The notes under the pieces are model-generated. The model worked only from the letters and a program-made list of their open reading frames with translations. It made no database searches and was not told the DNA's origin. Below are positions 55,052 to 64,000 of a stretch of 64,000 nt of DNA, one piece after another (position 1 is the stretch's first letter; the number at the start of each line of letters is the position of its first letter). Where the stretch lies: NCBI GenBank assembly GCA_030062745.1, contig CP099843.1, positions 21,178,583 to 21,242,582 of the forward strand, in the 5' to 3' direction. Source of the stretch: Capitulum mitella. Its lineage: Eukaryota > Arthropoda > Thecostraca > Pollicipedomorpha > Pollicipedidae. The position numbers and the translations under genes were made by a program.

Positions 55052-57647
55052 ATTCGTTGCCAATATCAAGATCAGTGTCCTGAGACCAGGTCAATTACCT
55101 CTAAGGGTTTTGAACCATTTCTTTTGCTTGTTGGTGCCTGAAGTACTTTTATGGGCCAAGGGAGTCACTGAACACGACAAATAGTGTTGACGGACATGAA
55201 GGGTCATGAGGTCAGGCCAAGTCACATTTGGGTTGAACTAGCAAAAAGGAGTCTAAAGACCCGTTTTGATAATCCTGAGACGAAAATGGTGACTGGAGTC
55301 AATTTTGCAGAGCAAAAATGCACCAAGACGGTTTCAAACTGTGAAACGACCTCAAGTCATCTGAGGTCATGCGAGATCACCGTGGTTGAAGCTGAGTTCA
55401 CATTCAGATGTCCAGCTTTATCCCTCCGATTTATTTCATGAGACAAGGCATAAAAAGATGAAACACAAGCATGCTTCAAATCAGGTAATGGCCGTACGTC
55501 AGATCAGGTCATACGACCGACATTATATGGCACCCTATTGGTCATGGTTGTGGAACCCAAACAGTTTCCAAACGTGTTTTTTGCCTTTTTATTTGTATTG
55601 TTATAGATCCTCCGACAGAACCCGAATCAAAACAAAGAAAACGGCTGAATGTTAGGTTAGGTCACAAGGTCGGGTCAGGTCACGTCAGGTCATGGGGGTC
55701 TTAATGTGTACGTATTTGAAGAGAATGTTCGCAGAAATCATTTCTACCGTTTGGAAGCCTACATGGACAACCACCAGCGACGTTAAAAGACTTCACAAAT
55801 ATAGCGGAATAAAAAATGATATCATATCAGGCCACCTGATACGATACCTGATTATATGCCTGCTATAAGCCATATTTCAACGCAATGTACATTCGATTAG
55901 CTTTCCATAGGCATGCCCAGAATTGCCCTATATTTTTGGGGGCGGAGCTACAGCACTTCTTGGGAGGGGCGTCGAAACGCCTCCCTGAGCTACGGCCGCC
56001 CACTTTAGAGGGCTAGTTGGGAGAGGTTTGGATAAAAACAAGTCCACTGGATTCCAGGACAGGAAATGTGTCGTGCAATCTTGTATTCTACATTGAGAAC
56101 ACACGAAGCATCGTCACTGGACGGCGATCCGGAGAACTGGAGTTATCGGGCATAGAATGGTGCATGCAGTCATTCATTTGTTTCGAGTCATCAGGAATAT
56201 ACAGCTGTAGTTAAATAGTCAAATGCAATATAAATAAAAAGTTGAATATAATACAGAGGGAGAGTAACATTCAAGCAACTACAGGCAAACAGTCCAATGT
56301 AGTAGCATGCAACAGATATCCATGTCCCACATGACATCCCAAACATAATCTGAGTCTATGACCGGATTTTTTTCCATGCACAGAATGTTACGGAAAATTA
56401 CGCAAGACTCCTGTGGAGTCGGACAATCTATTTTCTGCTCCTCGCGGCCCGTGTATGTACAAACGGCCAGCAGTTGCGCAGGACTGGTGCATTATCATTG
56501 AAAAAATACGAGAAACATTGTACTAACTTCACTGCCAATAAACGTTTGACGTGAATTGGTGAAATATCAGATTTTAAAAAAGGGCGTTGTCCTGAACTAA
56601 AATGCAAAAAATGCACTAATTTAATGTAATACTGACGTTGAGACTCCATAAAAACACCGCCTCAGTTGACAGTAGCGGCTTACAAAACCTGGCTAACAAA
56701 CTAACGGAGGTGCCGCAAAATTTTACCTTGGCAAGGCTGACAGCGAATCCGTGGTGAGGAATATAACACCGTAGCCTAATAAAGCCTCACTCTGAATGAG
56801 ACACGTCCGGCTCATTCACGTGCAGACTGCCCCCGGTTATATTTCAGGCAGCTGGCAAACAGAGTCTGCCTGTCTGCAGACGGCTTCAACATGCTTCACA
56901 TTGGTGGAGCTATCGGAAATCATGACGGTAAGAAGATCTATGTTCTTAACGACTTTATAAGAACTTTCCTGTGTACGAAATGCTTACTGTTTCCCAGTAT
57001 CGGTACTATTTTAATTGTGTTTTTATTTGCATTTGCATTGATCAGAGCACCTATCTTTTCCCTTATTCTATTTCACATCATTTTTTGCAGTTCCCACCTT
57101 TGTCGTATTATACCCGTTCAGTAGCAGCAAAAAATGGTTTTCGAGGTCGGTTGCCATGCACATCCTTAGAGCTCATGATAAACGGGAGAAACATGGAATA
57201 GCCATCACAGCCTTCGTTTCCACCGTCCATCTGTCGGTATGTATGTTTGTCTTTATGCCTATCTGCCTGTGCATGCTGTTTTCTTTTTTCTGTTTTCTAT
57301 TTTCTTTTTCTGGATTTCGATTTCCTTTGCTTTCTTTTGTAAAAACAACCTTATATTTATTATGACATTTTCCTGCGGCCCAATTTTTGTCAGTTTCCTT
57401 TCCATCACTTTTCAATTTTCCCCAGGCAATAACATTACCCATAAAATCTTGGTGTACGCAGATAAATCAAATCGACTGAGAACTGTTGTCCGCTGGCAAA
57501 ACGGCCCTCGGTCCAGCACTGTGCAGCACGGTAGTAAGACAGCAACTGAATAAGTGGATTTTCACAACCTGGTGTAACAAACCGGGCTCGCCTGACCTGG
57601 ACCACGTTACAGCGCTGTGGGAGCCCCCAGCTGGGGCGGGCGCGCAG
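55052..57647. other. 2.6 kb without a supported gene
   Basis: Contains an AGGTCA-rich stretch (55190-55690), a G/C hairpin near 55935-55990 and AT-rich sequence. No exon recognised. Confidence 0.4.
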
Positions 57648-57910
57648 CTGCCCGGATGTGACACCAGCTGGCTGCCCCCGGCGGCCTGTCGGCTGGCTCC
57701 CGGACGGCTCGCCGCTGCCGGTCGAGCTGGTCTCCGTCCTGCGGGAGCCGCGGTCGGCGCCAGGCGACGACTACGGGCCGTGTTATCCGGCCGAGGCTGG
57801 CGGCGGAACGTCGTTTCCGCCGCTGCCTTCCTGTCGGCGACAGCCAGCCGGACCCAGGTCACCGCAGGGCAACGCCACTGACGCTCAGACAGCGCCAATA
57901 TACCAGCTCG
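57648..57910 (+). CDS. possible exon of an unidentified plus-strand gene
   Basis: A GC-rich open block of 263 nt between a CAG acceptor (57645-57647) and a strong donor CTCG|GTGAGT (57911). It would enter in phase 2 and leave in phase 1. The peptide, CPDVTPAGCPRRPVGWLPDG then LPVELVSVLREP and GDDYGPCYPAEAGGG, ends with a possible N-glycosylation site (NAT) and resembles an extracellular segment. The family is not recognised. The acceptor's pyrimidine tract is poor, another frame and the minus strand are also open, and no neighbouring exon was found, so coding status and strand are uncertain. Confidence 0.3.
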
Positions 57911-59363
57911 GTGAGTGTCAGGTGCGGGCCCTCCAGCAGGCAAGTAAACAGCCGGCAGCCGGTGTTTACTTCCCGGTCGTCGTGATTTTACTGTAGTGGA
58001 AAATATTCAAAACTGAATCGCTGGACACTGGATACTGGAAACTGGATACGGGGATCTAATCTTAAATATCATCTTAGTTGGCTCAGATTGATTAGATAGG
58101 TTTACCACACCCCGAAAACCCTGCTGATAACATTTTCAACACACACCTTTGGTCTGAAATACCTCGAGGCATCGACTAATGTACTTAAAAAAAAACACCA
58201 TGTTCTGTTGCTGTTGATTGATATTCACGCAACACGGGTCTCATTTTGGCAGCATTCATTTGCCCGCGCCCGTTCGTGAGAAAGCGGAACAGCTGACAAT
58301 AGGACATGGATGGATGCACAGGACACAGGCAATTTCCTGGAAAAAACGTCCTTAAGCTCGGCACATATGGAGATTTGAGACCTATATATGGTATATCAGA
58401 AGTCGATTGCGGAAACCACAAGTTACAGCTTGGCCATATCACCGCAAAACACAAGGTTGATGGCTGCCAGCTAAAGACATTTTCGGCGAAAATTCTGATA
58501 TCTTTAGCGTACTGAGCTTTTACTTGACTCCACGTATTGATGGTTAGATATCTGCGCAGCCATATCGTAGCATTCTGAATATCGACCTTCATGTACTGAC
58601 AGTCACCAATAACAGTTCAGTTATTTGAGTGCATGTCTCATCTGTCGTTCGGCCAGCGGCCAGTGCTTGGACGGAAGTAGACGCAGATCCAGGGAGAGGG
58701 AGACGAAAGGGGCGGCCGCCCCTGCCCTTGGAATTTTCGTGGCCTTACCCACCGAAGGCGGTTAAGAGCACCAAATGCAAAACTCATAGCCGCTGAAGAC
58801 GGATAAGAGCATGGAAACCATTCACGGACCAATGTTGTCAGTGGATACAGACATCTTGTCGTTAAACAGCGCACATTTTATGTAGTGCACCTTTGTGGCG
58901 GGACATGGGCTCCTTGAGGAAGCGGCCATTATATAGCTCATATGCGCCCGGTCCTTAAAAAGACACCATTAACACAGAGCTGTGTGACACACACAGGACG
59001 CAGAGGACACAGAGGTGTCTCGATGATCTATGGGTGTCTCGAGGACATCGAGGTGTCTCGACAGACACTCAGCTCTCTTGATGGTCTATGGACGCACTAG
59101 CGATGGGAAGGAGCCCCTGTGACGCAAACAAAGTGTCTCTGTGCTGGGGCATGGCGCCTTCGTATGGGCGCTCAGGTGACAATGAGGAGACACCTACGTT
59201 GTACTACAAAGATAACCTTATCGTGACACCACGACGCCCGTGTGATGGAGCGTGAGCGTCATGCCATTCAAAAGGCGCCCCAGGACACAAAGGCGACAGA
59301 GAAGGATCATGTCAGATTGTTGTCCATAAAACCGTCCCAGTAGCATCAACGAGGCGCGTTTAA
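57911..59363. other. non-coding, no recognisable gene
   Basis: The stretch from about 58880 to 59330 has repeating GGTGTCTCGA-type words and resembles the satellite-like unit at 63541-63961 in style (GACACAGAGG, ATCGAGG). No gene supported. Confidence 0.4.
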
Positions 59364-61086
59364 CCCTATTCCCGGCAGGGGGGGGGGGCTGAATCCGCCC
59401 CCCTCGGGTTTTTTGCTTGCCAATTCCAGGCTTTTTAACGTAGCTTCACGAAACTTGAATTTTCCTAGCTATTCTTTCTACGCGCCGTGACAAAATTTCA
59501 AAATTTAATTTTGCCCAGGGGAGGAGCCAGACAACGTTTTTGGGAGGCACCTCAGGCCATTTTTGGCCATGTTGAGGGTACAAGGAAAATGTCTGCCAAA
59601 AACAGTATTTTTAAGATGGAACCTAAAACTTGATATGGATGCATAGCTAAATAGCTGGACAATGTACAGTTGTAATTTTGTTTGTCTGAGGTCAATTTAC
59701 AAGGTCAGGTCAAGGTCAAAAGTCAAAATTTGTTTTTTTGCAATAATTTCGGCGTCGTTTTTCTAATGCCAAACCCAGAATATATACGACGTAGCACGAT
59801 GTCCTCTACTTGTCTACCAAGTTTCAGCTTGATATCAGGTCGGGTCACGGAGCTATGACCTAAAATGTCACTGCGCATACCCTATATCGCAATAGCCATA
59901 AAATGAAATTTTTGAAACACAGTGAACTCAAATGATTGAAAACGTTTGCAGAAAATATTAAATGCACACGACATCATTCCAAGTGACTCCAAGGTAACTA
60001 GACGTCGTTTAAGGTCAAAGGTCACAAGTTGATCTGAAGAACATGTGACCATGGCAGTTTCCCCTTTTTCATGTCCCTGGCACCGCCTATGCTAACATTA
60101 TACAAACATTGTGATGTGACTTGTATTTCTTTAGCATAACATGACTAGCAGAAGCCAAAAAGGTGTTTTTGCCTCTTTTGTTCATTCATTTGTTAGAAAA
60201 CTATATATATTATACCCCGAAACGTTGAGTTAAATACACGGCAATTCTCGCGCCAGCTGTAGGCGTGTGCCGCAGCCATATGCAGTAGCAAATTGACGGG
60301 AACTAATTTTAGCGTTCCTTTTTTTCGCGAAAAAAAAGCCTATCCAAGTAAATTTTATTGATCTTAGAGGTTCTTGTGATGGTTTTTCATGCTTAAATTT
60401 TGGGAAAATTCATAAGTTACCAATCTACATAACTGGCGGAGCTTTATTTGCGAGAGACTGTTTATTTTCAAAATATGTCATTTTTCAAACTTTCTGAGGT
60501 TCCTGGTATTACTTACGTCTGTACAAACTAGTTCTGCCATTTTTTTTACCCATTCTGAGTAATTCATCGCTGATTTTGACAGTAGTACATTTTGGCTCAC
60601 TACGGTTATTCGTGACCTGACCTCAGGTCAATGGGTGGAAACCATTGATACTTTGCCGAATGACGGTAACAAGATGTCTGCTTCACTCCACACTAAAAAT
60701 GTTATGAAATATTCCGTAGATTTCCGAAAAAAACGACATGTCTTAAAAATGGGTTTGACCTTTGGTCAATAACCCGGAAAATTCCGAAAAATACGAGATA
60801 GCAGATTTATTGCATCTATCACGCTCACTAATCCCTGAAAGTATTATTGAGATATCTTGTTCTGCGAAGAAGTCTGGGGGCGCTAAACTTTTCTGAACAT
60901 AGGTCTGTTTGACCTGTCCTAGGTCAAGCACCTGACCTGACCTGAGGTCAAAACTTCGACGAGAGATGTAAAATTGATGAAAGAAAGGTACACAAAGTTT
61001 CGTGATTCTGTGTTTATTGGTTCTCTCGCAATCTCAGAAAAACCTCCGGGAGGTAGTCAACTGCCCTCCCCCCAGTCGGGGACGGG
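59364..61086 (+). mobile_element. chimeric TTAA-flanked element: family B left half, family C right half
   Basis: TTAA lies on both sides (59360-59363 and 61087-61090). The left terminus, CCCTATTCCCGGCAGG, and sequence to about 60200 are family B (compare 34370-35300). From about 60205 (CCCCGAAACGTTGAGTTAAA) to the right terminus, CCCCAGTCGGGGACGGG, it is family C (compare 62300-63184). The junction falls in an AT-rich run, CTATATATATTATA. No coding capacity. Confidence 0.75.
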
Positions 61087-61090
61087 TTAA

Positions 61091-61972
61091 CTCGGCACCG
61101 CCTGGGGGGAGGGGGTGAAAAATAGTGCACCCCGCGCTTTTTTAAATCATTTCTGAACCGTTAGAGTCAGCCTAACCAAATTTTCAGTACCTGTTCAACA
61201 ATCAGTTCTTTATATTTTGATATCAAAGCCATTTCCATGTTAGGTTCGACCATGGGGACATGACGTCATAAATGAACCGTCGCATGCATGTTTTTGCCTT
61301 TTCGGGCGGTGGCGCGAACATGCTTCGTTTTTTATAATGTTTGCGAGTATAATGCATGGATTATTTGGAAATGCATAGGAAACGGTCCCCAAAAGAACAA
61401 TCGTGACATGTCAACATTAGAGGTCACGCGAGGTCACACGCAAGACGGCAATTGGACTGATTTACATTGTAGTTGATAGAAGTTGTTCTTTCCCCATCGT
61501 TAAAGTCAGACAAGCAAATCTATATGCGTTTCTTAGCAAAGTTCACCAAATGCAACGCGAGGTCATGTCAGGTCAGTTCACGTCATAGGTGGACGTCAAA
61601 AAGGAAATGAAATGCAGCACTGTCTGTGGAAGATCGTTCAGTAGCAACAGACAGCAATTATTGTTCCTAGTCAGAAAAAGAAAAATGATTAATTGTCCTG
61701 ACCTGGCTCGACCCGAACCCGCTCAAGAGCAGAGAGAGCATATTAAATTGTTACGAGATGTCATGAAGAGTGATACAATCTTATCTGACCTGACCTAGAC
61801 TGCCTTTGATTGGATGAAACTCAGATAATGCAAAACGGACCATAACAAGGTTTCACTTTCATTCTTTTTGTACGTAGATCAAAACGGCTGGGAGTAAGTA
61901 TCGATCTTTGGCATGTAAAGTAAGGCCAATATTTCTCCTGACCTAGGTTGACCTTGACCTGGCATTTTTTAA
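61091..61972. other. non-coding spacer
   Basis: No gene. AGGTCA motifs lie near 61425-61590 and TGACCT runs near 61940-61962. Confidence 0.4.
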
Positions 61973-63184
61973 CCCGCGCACGACCGTCGGTCGGTGACGA
62001 TCACGCCCGACTGAGGGGAGGACAGTTGGCCGACCCCTCTAACTCACGAACGGTTGGTCGCACGATAAAAATAAGCACATCGTTGGAAAGCTTATGACGA
62101 GTAGAGCTTGAAATTGGTCTCATTTTTAGTTTTAGATAATATGCAAGCAATTTACGTCCTATATATGTGCTCTCCTAGCCGACTGCATGAGACCGAGAAA
62201 CGGCCTGAATCTCAAGGGCCATGACTAATAATGCACCAGGCACCAGCGCACAAGAAAAGGTCCGCAAATGCCGATACACATCTGATTTCTCGGATTTGTT
62301 CAATATATACGCCGAAACGTTGAGTTAAAGACACGGCAATTTTCGCGCCGGTTGTCGGCGTGCGCCGGAGCCGTACGCAGTAAGAAATTAACGGAAACTA
62401 ATTTTAGCGTTGCTTTATTTTCGTAAAAAAGCCTATCCATGTCAATTTTATTGATCTTAGTGGTTTTTGTGATGGTTTTTTCGTGTTTAAAGTTTGGAAA
62501 AACCCATTAGTTACCAATCTACACAACTGGCGGAGCTTTATTTGCGGGAGCCTGTTTATTTCCAAAACATGCAATTTTTCAAACTTTTTGAGGTTCATGG
62601 CATTACTTACGCCTGTGCAAGCCAGTTCTGCGATTTTCTATCCATTCTGAGTAATTCATCGCTGATTTTGACGGTGTTACATTTGGCTCACAACAGTTAT
62701 TCGTGACCTGACCTCAGGTCAATCGTTGGAAGTCATTGATACTTTGCCCAACGACGGTAACTAGATGTCTGCTTCACTCCACACTAAAAAGTTTATGAAA
62801 AATTCCGCCAATTTCCGAAAAAACGACGACATGTCTTAAAAATGGGTTTAACCTTAGGTCATTGACCCGGAAAATTCCTAGAAATCTGAGATAGCAGATT
62901 TGTTGCATTTATCAAGATCACTAATCCCTGGAAGTATTATTGTGATATCTTGTTTTGCGAAAACGTTAGAGGGCGCTACAGTTTTTTGGACATAGGTGCG
63001 TTTGACCTGACCTGGGTCATGCATCTGACCGGACCTGAGGTCAAAACTTCGATACAAGGTGTAAAAACGATCAAGCAAAAGGTACACAGAGTTTCGTGAC
63101 TCTGTGTTTGTTCGTTCTCTCGCAATCCCAGAAAAACCTCAGGGGGGACGGTCAACTGTCTCCCCCCGCCCCAGTCGGGGCGAG
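61973..63184 (+). mobile_element. TTAA-type non-autonomous element, family C copy 3 (complete)
   Basis: A 1212-bp element with exact TTAA flanks (61969-61972 and 63185-63188). The left end is CCCGCGCACG followed by CACGCCCGACTGAGGGGAGG. The right end is CCCCAGTCGGGGCGAG, inverted. The interior matches 30185-31437 throughout (GCACGATAAAAATAAGCACATCG, ACACAACTGGCGGAGCTTTA). No transposase frame. It carries TGACCTCAGGTCA at 62709-62721. Confidence 0.85.
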
Positions 63185-63188
63185 TTAA

Positions 63189-63540
63189 CATTTTGGCATG
63201 CATTTGATGCAGAAGATCGTGACCTTTCGTTCGATATCCAGTTGAAAGCTCTGAGACCACTATTACCGACAATATGATGTGCAAACCGATGTTAGTTTTT
63301 CCGACGTCGTGTTATGCGTTTTACGTGTCCTGTTACGTCATCAGTCACGTGACCAGGTTAACATAATATTTCTTTTGAATTGCGAGAGTCAGGGCTATCG
63401 ATTAGTGGTAGACCGGTTCAGACCCGATGATAAGATCCTGAGATAACAGGGGTTGCCGTTTTTTCACACCCCCACAGGCGGTCGCGGGTACAAAAACACG
63501 CGAGGCAGTACTGGGTTAAGTCATAGACGCCATTTTTTTA
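63189..63540. other. non-coding spacer
   Basis: No feature recognised. Confidence 0.4.
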
Positions 63541-63961
63541 GAATGTCTCCCTTGTGACACAGAAGCACAGAAGCTTCTCACGTTCAAACTGGTGCTTGAC
63601 TCAAAAAGCAAACTTGATAAATTTCCACGCTGATACAAAGACGCTCTATTGTTAAAGATATTATGTGCTCCTGTAATAGGAGATGGACGCCCTTCTGGTG
63701 AAACAGCTCCCTTGTGTCATCGAGCAGGCGGCCATGTCTTGTAACAATGGCTTCCTTGTGGCGTAGAAGCACAGAAGCACCTTATGTTCAAATTGGTGCT
63801 CGACTCAATTTTTCACGCAGAAATTTGGTCCGTTGATACAAAGGCGCTCTGTCATTGAAGGGAACATATGTGATATTATGTGTTCTTGTAACAGGGCAAG
63901 GGCGCCCTTGTATTAAAAAGTCCCACAGGTAACATCGAGGAAGTGACCGTAATATACTACA
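63541..63961 (+). repeat. ~205-bp tandem duplication (two units)
   Basis: Unit 1 starts AATGTCTCCCTTGTGACACA at 63541 and unit 2 starts AATGGCTTCCTTGTGGCGTA at 63745. They share AGAAGCACAGAAGC, CTGATACAAAGACGCTCT versus TTGATACAAAGGCGCTCT, and ATATTATGTG(C/T)TC(C/T)TGTAA in order. Possibly the start of a satellite array that continues past the window. Confidence 0.75.
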
Positions 63962-64000
63962 TTTACATCCCTCGTCGGACGGGAATTCTCACTCCCACCG

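Noticed and set aside
1-64000. CRISPR array, bacterial operons, rRNA genes
   Set aside because: No regularly spaced direct repeats with unique spacers, no ribosome-binding-site-led gene clusters and no rRNA-like sequence were seen. The splice signals and repeats show that the DNA is eukaryotic.

Overview
This is eukaryotic (animal) nuclear DNA. There are no bacterial-style operons. The coding signal sits in short, GC-rich, open blocks, most of 90-270 bp, each bounded by GT/AG splice sites and separated by AT-richer sequence full of transposon debris and microsatellites. The best guess is an invertebrate. The sequence shows a Tc1 transposon, many small TTAA-flanked elements, an L1-like LINE and tRNA-derived repeats. 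The exons use codons ending in G or C far more than the surroundings. I cannot name the species.

The main gene is on the minus strand and covers about 32.1 kb down to 2.6 kb, running off the left edge. I could read 16 exons (about 2,040 coding bases, about 681 codons). Their splice phases match at every junction except the two places where an exon appears to be missing. The order is: signal peptide exon (32077-32020); cysteine-paired IPT/TIG domains (25036 to 20745); a PA14 domain (18683-18412 and 9987-9860); then the conserved cysteine-bearing region that follows PA14 in fibrocystin-L (9445 to 2582). This is a fibrocystin-L (PKHD1L1) homologue, a very large single-pass cell-surface protein. 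Only the N-terminal part is in the window. Two exons are unaccounted for: the start of the first IPT domain (between 32020 and 25036) and the middle of PA14 (between 18412 and 9987).

Left edge (0-2.6 kb): a complete Tc1/mariner-type transposon (672-2075) with 27-bp perfect inverted repeats, TA flanks and an uninterrupted 338-codon DD34E transposase. It lies in what should be an intron of the fibrocystin-L gene.

The introns and the whole right half are a graveyard of non-coding DNA elements. At least three related families, probably four, have CCC-beginning inverted ends and TTAA flanks, the hallmark of piggyBac-type insertion, but none encodes a transposase here. Members lie at 15713-17418, about 17500-18275, 30185-31437, about 34370-35549, 45866-47072, about 48550-49911, 53886-55047, 59364-61086 (a chimera of two families) and 61973-63184. 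A PIF/Harbinger-like MITE (53260-53865) sits 20 bp from one of them. Several of these elements are dense in AGGTCA/TGACCT motifs, the nuclear-receptor half-site.

Right half (32-64 kb): a CCAAT/GC-box promoter-like patch with a possible plus-strand first exon at 36.1 kb, a decayed minus-strand LINE reverse transcriptase (about 42.2-44.0 kb), two loci carrying the same 36-bp minisatellite (44.7 and 52.9 kb), a 101-nt alternating purine-pyrimidine tract (32971), a GC-rich exon-like block at 57.65-57.91 kb, and a ~205-bp tandem duplication at the right edge. No complete host gene other than the fibrocystin-L homologue could be supported.
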